Positions 1-51,315 of a stretch of 64,000 nucleotides of DNA are shown here, one piece after another. The notes under the pieces were generated by a model, which was not told the DNA's origin, did not search any database, and worked only from the letters and a program-made list of their open reading frames with translations. Origin of the DNA: Amorphochlora amoebiformis (taxonomy: Eukaryota > Cercozoa > Chlorarachniophyceae); contig BAAHQB010000101.1 of assembly GCA_054601695.1 (NCBI GenBank), positions 585,830 to 649,829 on the forward strand, given 5' to 3'. The translations under genes and the position numbers were made by a program. Each line of letters opens with the position of its first letter. Within the stretch, counting starts at the first letter, position 1.

Positions 1-407
1 TGAGAGGGTCTTCCTTGCATCCTCGCTTCGCTTCCTCTTCGATCTTGCTTGTAGAACTCATCTTGATCACAACTCTAGTCTTATCCGAAGTCCTCTCCGC
101 CAGGTACGCGCGCCCAAAAATTGTTCGACTGAGTTCGCCTATACACTTGAAATTTTTGAGACATAGAACGTGGCGCTTTGAGGGGCTGGACAGCATGAAG
201 GAGGATGCGGACTTCCTTTTTCCGCCGGAGGGAGAACACACCACAGAGTTGTCCTCCATGGTTGGCGCCGTCTTGGCCCTATCCGTTCTTGCAACCGAAA
301 TATTTGGGCAAATAGGTGGGGTTAAGAACTCTTTGCGCAATTTCGACTTCCCCTTCTTTTTCCCGCCTTTCAAGAGAGCCCGGTCGGCAATCTCCATCGC
401 GCTATGA
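1..407 (+). CDS. 3' end of a membrane protein gene (partial, two exons)
   Basis: Two exons are proposed: one running in from the left edge to 103, and 194-407, ending in TGA at 405-407. The donor is CCAG|GTACGC and the acceptor is GGACAG; the join is phase 2 and keeps one frame open to the stop. The visible peptide has a hydrophobic stretch (ILLVELILITTLVL) before the intron and a second one after it (MVGAVLALSVLATEIFG), followed by a basic, aromatic tail (PFFFPPFKRAR). It therefore looks like the C-terminal part of an integral membrane protein with two spans. No family is recognised. The gene begins outside the window, so topology and length are unknown. Reading straight through the intron also stays open, so splicing here is an inference. 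Confidence 0.45.
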   Translation, partial: RGSSLHPRFASSSILLVELILITTLVLSEVLSARYARPKIVRLSSPIHLKFLRHRTWRFEGLDSMKEDADFLFPPEGEHTTELSSMVGAVLALSVLATEIFGQIGGVKNSLRNFDFPFFFPPFKRARSAISIAL

Positions 408-596
408 CACTATTGGCGCACAGTCGCCGCAGAATTTGACAAACTAATAACACAGAAATCCCTGGGATTTGGAGAAAATCCCGGGGGTTCATCTTTTGTT
501 TGTCACAGATATGAGGATATCCTTAATTAGATATCTGTAAGAAATCTCATTTTTTCGGGATTTGGAAGAACTGTCAAGAACAGTTTAGATCAATGG

Positions 597-5155
<4,559 letters not shown>

Positions 5156-5432
5156 AAACTCCTAAAAATGTTTTAAATTTCTCGGGAATATCGGAAATGT
5201 GTCTAAAATATCTCCCTGAAGGTTATCTGTGACGTGGTATTTGTCGTTATATACTGGATAGATTGGTTAACTGGATGGTGAGCTGCGGACACCTGTATAA
5301 CACTCTCTCAGACCGATGGTAGAAAACTGTATTTGAAATATTCAAATATGTATGTCTGTATGAAACTGTATTTGAAATATTCAAGTTTATATGTCTGTAT
5401 GATATGTATATATGTATGTACATTTTGTTTAT

Positions 5433-5500
<68 letters not shown>

Positions 5501-5554
5501 TGAAATATTCGAATATGTATGTATGTATGACATTATATATGTATATACATTATG

Positions 5555-5597
<43 letters not shown>

Positions 5598-5682
5598 ATG
5601 TATATACAGCGGTGCGAAGAGTCATGTTATAGTTTGGTCTATCGTCGCATTTCTATCATGGTCAATTGTACAATCAATACTA

Positions 5683-5773
<91 letters not shown>

Positions 5774-5924
5774 CGAGAGAGAGGAAGAGCGAGAATGAGA
5801 GAGAGAGAGTTACTATATGTATATGTACATGTATCTAAATTGAGCAATACGTATACACATACACATACGAAAACTATATACATATATACATATAAATCTG
5901 TATGTATATTCATAATCTATATAT

Positions 5925-22272
<16,348 letters not shown>

Positions 22273-22279
22273 GACATAG

Positions 22280-22590
22280 GTGACTGAGTTCATGCCTTAG
22301 AAAATATCATAAGTTAATTTATTTCTTCCATAGGTGATAGAGTCAATGCCTCAGAAAACATAAGTTAATTTATTTCCTCTATAGGTGATAGAGTTAATGC
22401 CTTCGAAAACATAAATATGTTTAGTTCTTCCTATGGGTGGTAGAGTTAATGCCTTAGAAAACATAAATATGTTTAGTTCTTCCTATAGGTGGTAGAGTTA
22501 ATGCCTTAGAAAACATAAATAAGTTTAGTTCTTCCTATGGGTGATAGAGTTAATGCCTTAGAAAACATAAATCAACTTATTTTTTCTAAA
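22280..22590. repeat. Minisatellite, 55-65 bp unit, 5-6 copies
   Basis: Units share GGTGATAGAGTTAATGCCTT and AGAAAACATAAAT. The array starts directly after the inferred stop codon at 22270-22272, so it may be 3' UTR or downstream DNA. Confidence 0.85.
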
Positions 22591-22599
22591 CTCCCCAGC

Positions 22600-22605
22600 T
22601 AAATG

Positions 22606-22683
<78 letters not shown>

Positions 22684-22705
22684 CTATGATATAATATATA
22701 TATAT

Positions 22706-22767
<62 letters not shown>

Positions 22768-22846
22768 CTATATTTACATACATAAATATGTATACGTATA
22801 TATATGCATGCATAAACAGTTACACATATATACATAACAACATGTG

Positions 22847-22896
<50 letters not shown>

Positions 22897-23490
22897 GTGT
22901 GTGTGTGTGTGTGTGCACGCCGGTACGCGCGCACGCGTCTATAAATCCATTCATATGAATATATTTTATATCGGTACCTTTATATCAACTTTTAATGATT
23001 TTTTCGTTATGGTTTTTTTTTTCTGGTAGTTTGTTTGTTGATTAACGATGAATAGCAAGAATAAGATAAGTAGATGAAACTTTCACGACTATCTAGCCAG
23101 CCAGCTAGCTGGAAAGAGATCTAGAAACCACATGTTTCGATTCTCCGACACGGTCACCGCATCAACAAGTTAATGAGGAAGAGCGGAAGATGATAGGTAG
23201 ATTGAATAGACCTAGAGACCTAGAGATAGATAGATAGATGATACTAGACGACAGTAGAGACGAGCTTGGCTTGTTTAATGATTTAGTTCAAGAGTCGCAA
23301 TTGCGTTCTGACGTGAGTAATTCTAACGATATTATCATCCAATTTATACAAATATTTTCTTCGGTAAGTGACTAACTCTAGTAACTACCGAGCAGTATTC
23401 CTGACATGTGGTAGTTGGTTACATACTCTTGTCTAGTTACTACTAGTACTAGGCGATCATGAATATCTGGAATGTATACATGTTGTATAC

Positions 23491-23576
<86 letters not shown>

Positions 23577-25378
23577 TATATCGTATATATATATATATAT
23601 ATATATATCTAGATATATATATATCTAGATATATATATACATATTGCAATAACAGTATATACCAGATACACAACCTAGACAACAACTATCACATTTTTAA
23701 CTTCATTCATATTTTTTGTAGATACTCCTCTTGCGAGTCATGGCTGTGTATACAATGTCTAGGATGTATATTATGATCACACTATCTAACTATCTGGTTG
23801 TAGTGATAATATACGTACTGCAACCGGAGTGTCCGGACGCGTACGTCAGGGTATCTAGGGTATACGTACGTGTGGTTCGAAGTTCGAACTAGCTGCCAGC
23901 TGCAGTCTCAGTAACTAGAGTGCCCATGTTCATGTATTATGATTAGTGCGTACGTATCATAATATATCGAGATTAGACTAAAATTGTATACCTTAGATAC
24001 ACTGCATACACGCACCTGTTAGTATTGCAGTTTTAGAGATTTACGCGAACGAGAATTAATGTAGACGCTACGTGTACAACACTGGATATATGTATACGCG
24101 TATGTTCTTATTTACGGCATTTGTATTACGAATTGTGTACGTACGCCGTCATACGTATAAACGTACGTATACGTTAAATAGTTGGCGGGCATCATAGTAC
24201 TTGTAACCTATTGAACGAACTATATTCATGATACGTACAATAATTATATGTATCGTCACAGCACAATATCTATAATATTAAGTTAGTATTACGAACTTGT
24301 TAATAGTATTATCAAGGTAATGTTGCAATGATATATATCAGTACTACCAGTCACTGTGACATACTATGCACTAGATGCACAGTACGTAGAGTACGTACGT
24401 ACGTACGTACGTAGCAGCTTCATGGCGGATTGACAAGTTTACATTCCGAACGTGACATGTATATATTACATAAACGCATGAGAGTAACTCTAGCTGCTAA
24501 AGTAGCTGCCAGGCAAGGTTGAATGGATATCATTGTGACTATTGTGACGTGCTTTCTAGTTACTAGAGTTAAGTTTCGAAGTTCTCAATCACTAAAACTT
24601 GTAGAATCTGGGTTGAATGCTAATTTAATATTAGCTATTACTAAGTGTTACAGATTATCAGTGATTATTGGTAAGTAGCAAGATACATCCTCTAGATCCT
24701 AGACATCTAGTCTAGCTAGTACATGTACTACTATTAGCTAGACTGACTGACAGCTCGAGACCGTTTAGACCGTATCTAGCATAAGATCTAGAAGATACTA
24801 GATATACAGGCTACATCTACATGTACTAGATCTACTATATCTACTCTTAAGACTCTAGCTACCGTACAGATAAATAGAAGAATGTATGGAATTTTACTAG
24901 TTTTACTGGGTTAGCTCATGATCAGGCCAAAAAGTCAGCTAACTGCAGCACCCAGACAAAGTTTAGTTTCCTCCAGAGCCCTGAAAGGAATGATGAGTGT
25001 TAGATTCTATACAGTCTTCGTTGGTGAGGTGACGGTTCGAAATGTGATGATGTTTAGATGGTTGTGAATTGCTTAGATTGTCAATTGGTTAGATTGTGAG
25101 TTCTTTAGATTGTGGATAACAGATCCTTCACATTCTTACTTAGACTTCTGTTGTGTGTCACACACACACACATACACACATACACATACACATATATGTG
25201 CATGTGTGTGTGTATGTGTGTGTGTTTACGTATATAATGATAATAATAATGATAATAATAATGGATATAAAATTATTTTTTATTGATATAAAAGAACAAT
25301 TAGTTTTATTACATGTAAAATATTTCTAGTGTGTGCGTGCGTGTTACGATATGCGTGAGTGTTGGTGTGTGTGAATAC

Positions 25379-25412
<34 letters not shown>

Positions 25413-25434
25413 GTATACTGGAATATCGAACGGA

Positions 25435-25475
<41 letters not shown>

Positions 25476-25628
25476 TATCACAGCACATGAAGGTCTAGGT
25501 ATACACGTGTCATGCACACGTCGAACATGTGGTAACAATAATTATATCAATATAAATAAATTAGTTTATATATGAATATATGCATAAATACACACAGAGC
25601 TATATAAATATATGCATAAATACACACG

Positions 25629-25665
<37 letters not shown>

Positions 25666-25696
25666 CATCTATACATTATATATATATATATATATT

Positions 25697-25790
<94 letters not shown>

Positions 25791-25824
25791 TACACTATAC
25801 ATATAGTATTACAATGCAGTCGTT
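22600..25824. other. Intergenic region between two convergent genes
   Basis: TA arrays at 22608-22770, 22845-22885, 23490-23640, 25380-25470 and 25630-25800 flank about 1.5 kb (23650-25140) of unique sequence rich in CTAG and ACGTACGT. A (CA)n/(TG)n tract lies at 25150-25225. I see no exon with convincing borders and no RNA gene. Polyadenylation signals of both genes should lie at its two ends. Confidence 0.6.
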
Positions 25825-42659
<16,835 letters not shown>

Positions 42660-42932
42660 ATGAATTCTCGGAATTTTTCCAAGTTTTCCATGAGCATTCC
42701 GGAAAAAGATGAATTAAAGCCAAGCGCCTAATTCAAGGGATGCCGGGCAGACTTGAAGCAGTGAAATAGCACAGGCTGATACAGAGCTTCTGCGTCAAGG
42801 CTATCAGAAGCCCAGGACAGGCATAGACCAGTAAAGGCAGAAAAGGCCAGAAAAGGCAGAAAAAGCCCAGAGAACAAGCAGAAGGCCAGCGAAACAAAAG
42901 GCGAATCGGGACAAGTAGTCGGCAGCGTCATC
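42660..42932. promoter_or_regulatory. Divergent intergenic region, possible shared promoter
   Basis: About 270 bp between the first coding exon of the minus-strand J-domain gene and the ATG of the plus-strand gene at 42933. It contains AAAAGGCCAGAAAAGGCAG-type direct repeats (42840-42900). No clear TATA box or other element is seen. Confidence 0.35.
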
Positions 42933-43842
42933 ATGTACGTGTACTTGTCCGATAACGACTTGTACAACTACAACCGTAGAAGGGGAAATGAGAGAAGGAA
43001 GAGGCTGTTGCTGGACAAGAGGCACAGGGAAATTCGTCTCGAGAGACATCGACGCCGTTGCAAAGTTGACCGATTCAAGCCTACAACATGCTTCAAAGCG
43101 GTAAGTGCCATGAAACTCTCTGAGCGTGCTATTTATCATTATGGCCATACAAATGATGAGTGTATGACGATTGTAGCAGTTATTCTATCATCGTATCATA
43201 CGGTCATCATTGATCATCAATGACTGACTCATCATATACAATCCTCATACCATCATCATACAATCATCATGCCATCATCATACAATCATCATACCATCAT
43301 CATACAATCATCATACAATCCTCATACCATCATCATACAATCATCATACCATCATCATACAATCATCATACCATCATCATACAATCATCATACAATCCTC
43401 ATACCATCATCATACAATCATCATACCATCATCATACAATCATCATACCATCATCATACAATCATCATGCCATCATCATACCATCATCATACAATCATCA
43501 TACCATCATCATACAATCATCATACCATCATCATACTATCATAATACCATTACCACATCACACTCGATGTAGATGCCAATGAATCATACCACTGAATCAC
43601 ATCCATGGTATCGATTCCAACTATACTCACACAATGCTGCAACTCAGCCACGGGGTCGGAACTCAGCCAAGGCCAGGATTTGCTTGCCCGGAACAGATAA
43701 ACAAGACCGTTATGTCTACAACAAAACAATGGATGTAACTATGCAATATTACTCTTTTTCAAACTACTTTACATGAAATATAAACTTACTACTGTATGTA
43801 TACTTACACATATTTTCATACATACACACACACATATATATA

Positions 43843-43901
<59 letters not shown>

Positions 43902-43908
43902 TTTATAC

Positions 43909-43949
<41 letters not shown>

Positions 43950-44230
43950 TGTATATGTATATATGTAATTATATACACATATATAATATTATATATATAT
44001 ATATATATAGTATATATCATACATAAAGGTAATGTAAATCTTAACCCTAACCCAGAAAATCTCAAAGCCAAACCCAGTATAATCCTAACCTGACCTAACC
44101 TAACCCATTGTATCCCTAATGCTAGTCCTAACCCTAACCGTAGCTCTAACTCTAAACCTAACCCGTTGTAACTCTAACCTTCATACTAACATAATCCTAT
44201 ATACATACATATACAATGTATATTTGTAAC

Positions 44231-44264
<34 letters not shown>

Positions 44265-44350
44265 ATAAAAATAATATATATTATATATATATATATATAA
44301 TTATTTATAATATTATAATTATATATATATATTATATATATATATATATG

Positions 44351-44381
<31 letters not shown>

Positions 44382-44426
44382 AATATATAATATATATATA
44401 TTGTTATTTATATACCATTTGCATAT

Positions 44427-44457
<31 letters not shown>

Positions 44458-44896
44458 AATTATATGTAAAATATCATGCGTCCAACATACGTGTGGACAT
44501 TCAAAAATTCGAAAATAGAAGCACAATGTGCAGGCATCAAGCCCGTCGACCTGTTCCAGCTCCCTCCTCGTGCCTCCACCGCCAATCCCAACTCCAACGC
44601 CAACGCCATCGCCAACGCCAACACCAACACCAACACCAACGCCAACGCCAACAGCACTTGGCAGAACTGTTTCACAAATTGGAGCGAAAGTTGCAACAGT
44701 ATCAGAAGTGAGTGCTGCAAATCAGGAAGAGGAAACTTGTCCCCAACAAAAGTGGGCTACAAAACTGTCTCGAGAACCCCAACAGAAACAAAGGATCCGA
44801 GAGCTTGACTGCCGTGATCTCTCGGATATCATCTCGAAGGCCTTCAAACAACTCAAATTCCTCCCGCAGCCCATTGTCAGACTTATTTCCCAGTAA
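42933..44896 (+). CDS. Hypothetical three-exon gene divergent from the J-domain gene
   Basis: Exons 42933-43100, 43573-43734 and 44534-44896 (TAA) are all phase 0 and total 693 nt, about 230 residues. The first donor is GCG|GTAAGT. Exon 1 starts with ATG and is extremely basic (Arg/Lys-rich, e.g. [19 protein letters not shown]). Exon 2 is Tyr/His/Asn-rich. Exon 3 begins with a Pro-Thr repeat encoded by a (CCAACG/CCAACA)n tract and ends in an amphipathic helical stretch ([20 protein letters not shown]) with [11 protein letters not shown] at the end. The start lies about 270 bp from the first exon of the minus-strand J-domain gene, so the two may share a divergent promoter. No family recognised. 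The third exon is also open in a Gln-rich frame ending in coiled-coil-like sequence ([17 protein letters not shown]), so the frame choice rests on phase agreement. Confidence 0.45.
43200..43560. repeat. Minisatellite (CATACCATCATCATACAATCAT)n
   Basis: About 16 copies of a 21-24 bp unit in the intron 43101-43572. Ser-Tyr-Asn-His frames across it are repeat translation. Confidence 0.9.
44037..44195. repeat. Degenerate interstitial telomeric repeat
   Basis: Scattered CCCTAACC and CTAACCTAACC units, more decayed than those at 10.4 and 12.2 kb, in the intron 43735-44533. Confidence 0.65.
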
Positions 44897-45017
44897 GTAA
44901 CATCTTAGCCCATTGTCAGTCTTAGTATTTCCCACTAAGTAACATCTTATCCAATTTTCAATTCGTCATTTGCACAATTCGAAATATGTACGGAAATACA
45001 TACATATATACACATAC

Positions 45018-45955
<938 letters not shown>

Positions 45956-45979
45956 TTTGAGAAATATATTTATATACAT

Positions 45980-47476
45980 ATGCACCATGGCAGATACTCA
46001 TGCATGGGCCGCGAAGACATTCGGAGTTGGGTTGAGTTTATCTCACCAGACGGTCTGGCTCTTGTCATCAAGGACAAGCGCGATGGTGGTGAGATTGAGA
46101 TCCCAACGACAAAGTCCTGGTTCGATTCTTCGGTCAGCGGCCGTGTGTTCTCGGACGATGTCGTGGAGAATCTCCGAAAACTGAAAGCCGACAGCAAGAA
46201 CCTTCCCCAGCGCCAGTACCACTGGATTTGGCGGTACAGAACAGATGTGACAAGCCTCCCAAGGTTCCGCAACGTGACAACGCGCATCCCCAGGGGCATC
46301 AAGTATCTAACCGGACTCACTACCCTCTCTCTGAGCAACATGTGGCTCTCGAACATCGACATCCCCGACGAGATTGCTGAGCTTAACAAGCTCGAACACC
46401 TGCATCTCACTCGAAATGGACTCACCAAAATAAACCCTATCCTCTTCTCAAAAAAAATGCACTGCTTGAAGACTCTCGACCTCTCCCACAACAATATCGA
46501 CACACTCACGCTCCCGCCTCTCGACCCTCCAGCTACTTCAAATGCCTGTGCACCACTGTCAACTTCAAATGCCTGTGCACCACCGTCAGCGTCAAATGCC
46601 TGTGCACCACCGCCAACTTCAAATGCCAGCTCACCACCGTCAACTTCAAATGTCTGTGCACCACCGTCAACCAGGGGCCCCTCGCATATCAAGATTCTCC
46701 GCCTCGACCACAACCCGATCTACGAAATTCCGCAATCCTTCTCAAAACACTTCCCTCGGCTTGAATCTCTCCACCTGTCTTCAACCAAGATCCGAACCCT
46801 ACCCGACTCCCTAGGGTCGCTTCAAAATCTGAAAATCCTGCGTATGCACTCCTCGCCCTTGTGCTTCCTGCCCAAGGGTCTCGCCAAGATCCCAACCCTC
46901 ACAGCCATAAACGTAGCAAACACCCGGCTCTTGACCATACCGTCCCTTCCCTCCAGCGTATCCGTCACTTGGAATCCTCCCAACGCTGACCATGGATATC
47001 GAAACGTCCATCTCATGTACCCGAGAACGCGTACAGTAGCGCAGACACAAATGCTCTTTGAGGAGTCGCTCAGCTTGCAGGTCCTCCTACCCGGTAGATA
47101 CATGGTGTATGTACCTCGAACCACAAGAACAAATCGCCGAAACAAACAGCGAGAGCGAAAGGAAGAAAAGGACGGAAAGGATCGATCGACAGCTACAAGA
47201 TCCTTGGCGAGTCGGAGAGACGCTTATTTGAGAGAGTGGTGTGGTACGTGGGTTGCTGACACAAAAGGAGATAGTGTCTCGATGGCTGACACCAAGTACG
47301 CAAAAGACGACACCAACGACGCTAAAGCCCACACTAAATCACCAAAACCACGTCTTCACCCCGAACCCTCGACAGAAGGCAATCCGCAGCTGCCGCGGTG
47401 CGTATACAAGAATTCCAGGGGCAAGAAGGGAATCGTGAGCGTGATCGTCAATGTCAACATCGGGGATACTACGTAG
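45980..47476 (+). CDS. Leucine-rich-repeat protein, intronless
   Basis: A single open frame of 498 codons from ATG to TAG. The N-terminal ~95 residues are charged and Trp-rich ([26 protein letters not shown]). Leucine-rich repeats of the L..L.LS.N.L..IP type occupy about residues 105-180 and 225-340 ([76 protein letters not shown]). They are split by a 27-bp minisatellite coding for repeats of TSNACAPPS. The C-terminal third is basic and disordered ([18 protein letters not shown]). Typical-type LRRs serve protein binding; the overall pattern is Shoc2/Ras-suppressor-like, with no other domain to fix a role. The long (TA)n array ends just before the start. In-frame ATG 46004 is an alternative start. 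Confidence 0.75.
   Translation: MHHGRYSCMGREDIRSWVEFISPDGLALVIKDKRDGGEIEIPTTKSWFDSSVSGRVFSDDVVENLRKLKADSKNLPQRQYHWIWRYRTDVTSLPRFRNVTTRIPRGIKYLTGLTTLSLSNMWLSNIDIPDEIAELNKLEHLHLTRNGLTKINPILFSKKMHCLKTLDLSHNNIDTLTLPPLDPPATSNACAPLSTSNACAPPSASNACAPPPTSNASSPPSTSNVCAPPSTRGPSHIKILRLDHNPIYEIPQSFSKHFPRLESLHLSSTKIRTLPDSLGSLQNLKILRMHSSPLCFLPKGLAKIPTLTAINVANTRLLTIPSLPSSVSVTWNPPNADHGYRNVHLMYPRTRTVAQTQMLFEESLSLQVLLPGRYMVYVPRTTRTNRRNKQRERKEEKDGKDRSTATRSLASRRDAYLREWCGTWVADTKGDSVSMADTKYAKDDTNDAKAHTKSPKPRLHPEPSTEGNPQLPRCVYKNSRGKKGIVSVIVNVNIGDTT
46528..46675 (+). repeat. Coding 27-bp minisatellite inside the LRR gene
   Basis: About five to six imperfect copies of a 27-bp unit (core ACTTCAAATGCCTGTGCACC) encode repeats of TSNACAPPS. 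The unit is a multiple of three, so copy changes keep the frame. It interrupts the LRR solenoid between two repeats. Confidence 0.8.
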
Positions 47477-47808
47477 CTAGACCGTCACTACTGCATCTGG
47501 TCTAGCTAATATCTAGATATCCGGACTAGCCGGAGTACAGGAAGATCTCAAATCCTCAATCTAGTCAATAGGGCCTTGAATAGGCTACATCATATTGAAT
47601 AGTAGACATCATCTTGATCACAATCTAGACAATATCAACTTGATTGCTCATCATCGAACTTCACCCAGAACCTCTAGAACCTAGATAACACCTCTAGAAT
47701 ATACAACTAGTATACCACTAGCTAGACTAGTTCCAAGAGATCCTAGAGATCATACCTAGAATACGCTATATGTCTAGTATGTATCTAATCTAGAGTATAT
47801 ATATCTAG

Positions 47809-47866
<58 letters not shown>

Positions 47867-48863
47867 CTAGATATACTAGATATATATATACTAGATATAT
47901 ATATATATATATATATCTAGATATATATCCAGATCTAGTAGATATATATATATATATATATATATACCTAGTATATATATATATCTAGTATATTACATTG
48001 AATATCTAGCTAGATATATGTATATATATATCTAGTATATATCTAGTATATATATCCTAGATATCTACTAGATCTAGTATATATCCTAAATATCTAAGTA
48101 TATCTAGTATATATATATATATCTAGTATATATATATACATATAACTACTAGATAGTATCTAGAGTTTTTTACTAGTATCAATTAAGTATATATACCTAG
48201 ACTTTAAGCTAGATCCAGTAGATTCACTCTAGACACTAGATCTTGTTTCCGCCAACCGGCCATCGGAGGTGTAACTACTCTAGTACTAGCTAGACTAGGT
48301 AACACTTAAAAGAATTGAGTCGTGACATGATTGATATGAATAGATGAATGCCACATGTTTACTAGCACCTACTACTAGTACTAGACCTAGAGCATGTCTA
48401 GATGTCTAGGATGTCTAGGATGTGTCGATATCTCATGCACTGCAGCTTCCACTAGCTAGACTAGTTCTACTAGTCTAGTCGTAGTTATAACTAGCTAGAT
48501 CTACTAGGTTAGACACGTTTTCTCTCTAGACTCTAGATCTAGCAGATCTTAGATGCTGGTCCAGCAAGGGTATTGGAACTAACTTCATCGATTACGATAC
48601 TAGCGATATCGGAATGATCCAGATGATCCGGGCCGGAGCATACGTGAGATTTAGTCAGCTCTGGATTTTCTTCTCTAATCGGCCTGCAGTTGCGTGATTC
48701 GGAGATCATCGGACTATGCATGAAAACCAATACAAAATGAGAAAATTAAGTGAGAACACATACACACTCCAAAGGTTCAGTCTCTAGAGTCTGCACAATG
48801 GTCTAGACGGTGTATTATACACGACTAGTATGATCTACATGATGGTAACCAACGTGATCAAGT
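47477..48863. other. Intergenic DNA rich in CTAG and TATATCTAGTATATAT
   Basis: A stretch with dozens of CTAG tetranucleotides and TA arrays (47800-48140) of the form TATATCTAGTATATAT. It separates two genes that converge. I see no coding exon; a 63-codon minus-strand frame at 48539-48730 lacks support. Confidence 0.5.
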
Positions 48864-49128
48864 CTATGACATCATGCCTAGGTGTCCAGGTGTGTTATTG
48901 GTGTTCACATTACAGTAGGAGCACCTACTGTTGAGATTAGTTACCCTTGGAGCCCCTTCTTTGCTCTTGTTCACGTTCGAATATGCAAACAAACCCTTTT
49001 TAATGGCCTTTACCAGTCGAAATGCGACGATGCAATACACCACTCTAAGTATGTATTTATTTGATAAGCATTATGCGCACAACGTATGGTTTTGTTATCT
49101 ATGTGGTATATGTTCTTTTTTCTACATC

Positions 49129-49162
<34 letters not shown>

Positions 49163-49198
49163 ATATATATATGCTGTATGTGTATTTATATGCATAAG

Positions 49199-49244
<46 letters not shown>

Positions 49245-49645
49245 TATATACAATACATATACATTATTCACCACATTTCTACTAGAAGAGGCTACAAAAC
49301 AAACATGTATATATGTATGTACGTTAATGTAAACCACTTAAATATACATACATACCACTGCGCTTTATATATATATATATATATATATATTATTACAGCA
49401 GTAGAGCTAGCACGGAACCTATAGCTAGTTAACTACGCATCGGATCGCTAGACTACCGTCATATTCGTAATCTACGCATTTGAATTAGCAATAGTCATCC
49501 GAGGGGAAGACCTTCCAATGGAAGACCTTAGGTAGGGAAGGCCTTCCACGCGAGAATTTGCTTGAGAATTTGGTCATTATCATTAGCCATAATCCAAACG
49601 GACTTGAATCGAACTCTGGACTACCATATACTATACCACTGCGCT

Positions 49646-49681
<36 letters not shown>

Positions 49682-49889
49682 GCATATCTTATATTTGTAT
49701 ATGTATGTGTATGATAAGTATTTGTAGACCTGAGTGTGATAACAATGAAGAAGGCCGTAATCATGACACCGTACGCGAAACTGCTGCATTCATCAACAGA
49801 GGAACTATCGCTCTAAAATACAATATACCGCATTCATATCCTTCAATATCGAAAATAACATTATGTATATTACATATCTAGGCGTATTG

Positions 49890-49941
<52 letters not shown>

Positions 49942-49957
49942 CATATATATATATATT

Positions 49958-49991
<34 letters not shown>

Positions 49992-49996
49992 CATAC

Positions 49997-50073
<77 letters not shown>

Positions 50074-50081
50074 TATATATA

Positions 50082-50132
<51 letters not shown>

Positions 50133-50947
50133 ATATATATATATATATACATTTATACAAATAAAAATATATTTGATAAGGTAAATTTGGTTACCTTGTG
50201 CATTTTTTGGCATGTTGATTGTGTAGTAGCCATGGATATGATGTACGATGACAAGTAGAAGATGAGCGCGATGGGTTGCCAGATAGCAAACACGTGCGCG
50301 CTGAGGTTGAACAACTTGTACGCTCCGTAGAAGCCGATAGTCGAGAAGATAAGCGAGAAAACTGTTAGGGAAGGGGTTAGTGAAATAGTTGAAACCTAGA
50401 AGGGCCAAGTGCAGAGATGTCAGGAAAGGGACGGGTGAAAGAGTTGAATCCTAAAAGCGTTGGAAAAGGACCAGTGAAAGAGATGAAGCCTTAAAGGTTG
50501 AGGAAAACAGTGAAAGAGTAGGGTTGGGGCGACAAATTGTGAAGAAGAAAGAGGAAAAACAGTGTGAAATGTGTGATACATACCATAGTAGATTACGGAG
50601 AACACCCCGAAACCAAAGTAGGTCTTTGCTCTGCATGAACATGCGGGTATGAGTTTTCAGTCATTGGAGGCAAGGATTATCGAGATTATCAGTTGGTTGT
50701 TTGTCATGAGGAAGGGAACAAGAACGAGTATTGGAGGGAAGGGTTATCTAGATGATATCACTCACTTGTCTGTGATGAGAAAGGGGACAACAACGAGGCC
50801 GACCACGGATATCACGATATCAAACAGAGCGAACCACATCGCAATGGTTCTTACGGGGCGGCCACAAAACCTTGTGTAGTTGGCCATGTTCTGGGTGCTC
50901 AAGCCTACGGGTTGAGTGATATCGATCTTGGCGAGCAAACATGCCAA
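48864..50947 (-). CDS. Four-span membrane protein, five exons
   Basis: Exons in transcript order: 50947-50766, 50630-50584, 50361-50195, 49812-49730, 49044-48864 (TAG). Phases run 2,1,0,2 and each split codon closes, giving about 219 residues. Donors are GTGAGT, GTATGT, GTAACC and GTCTAC. Four hydrophobic spans are seen: [60 protein letters not shown] and [21 protein letters not shown] polar loop with one Cys (SDSSSVDEC) sits between spans 3 and 4, and the C-terminal tail is basic and Cys-containing. Size and topology are like LAPTM or MARVEL/tetraspan proteins, but diagnostic residues are not clear, so no family is assigned. ATG 50947 gives a 20-residue leader before the second in-frame ATG (MANYTRF), which is an equally good start. 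Confidence 0.75.
49581..49648 (-). other. tRNA-like remnant with A-box and B-box matches
   Basis: Reading the minus strand, TAGCGCAGTGG matches a pol III A box and GTTCGATTC matches a B box. The spacing is about 14 nt too short for a full tRNA, and neither the D stem nor the T stem pairs well. A second ACCACTGCGCT match on the plus strand lies near 49356. It sits in an intron of the four-span gene. A decayed tRNA or tRNA-derived element is more likely than a working tRNA. Confidence 0.25.
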
Positions 50948-51315
50948 GGTCTATTTTCTATATTGTGCATGAACGGGATGAAAAGCACATGCATGCAAGA
51001 GAAAGAATCTGACCCAAGCGACACAACTGTTGGAGTCTTGTTTGTCTTGGAGATTGCGCTTCAAAGCTTGGAACACGAAGAACCCGAATTATAAATTCAT
51101 ATGTTCTTAATAATTTTAATCTAGATACGAGCTATATTAGACCGTATCATATTAGCCTATTATTAGGACCTTCGGTTACTCGGAACATACTCCTGTGTGT
51201 TCACTGTTCAGTGTGTGCCATCACTACTACTGTGTCTCTGTGGTTCGACCGAACTTCGACGAACCCGCCGATCTATACTTTTGTATCAATTGAGGGCAGC
51301 AAAAGCTTTACGAGC

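Noticed and set aside
44705-44726. A possible 18-nt intron (GTGAGTGCTGCAAATCAG) in the gene at 42933-44896
   Set aside because: Far below usual intron size; reading through in the phase-matched frame gives a complete exon to a stop.
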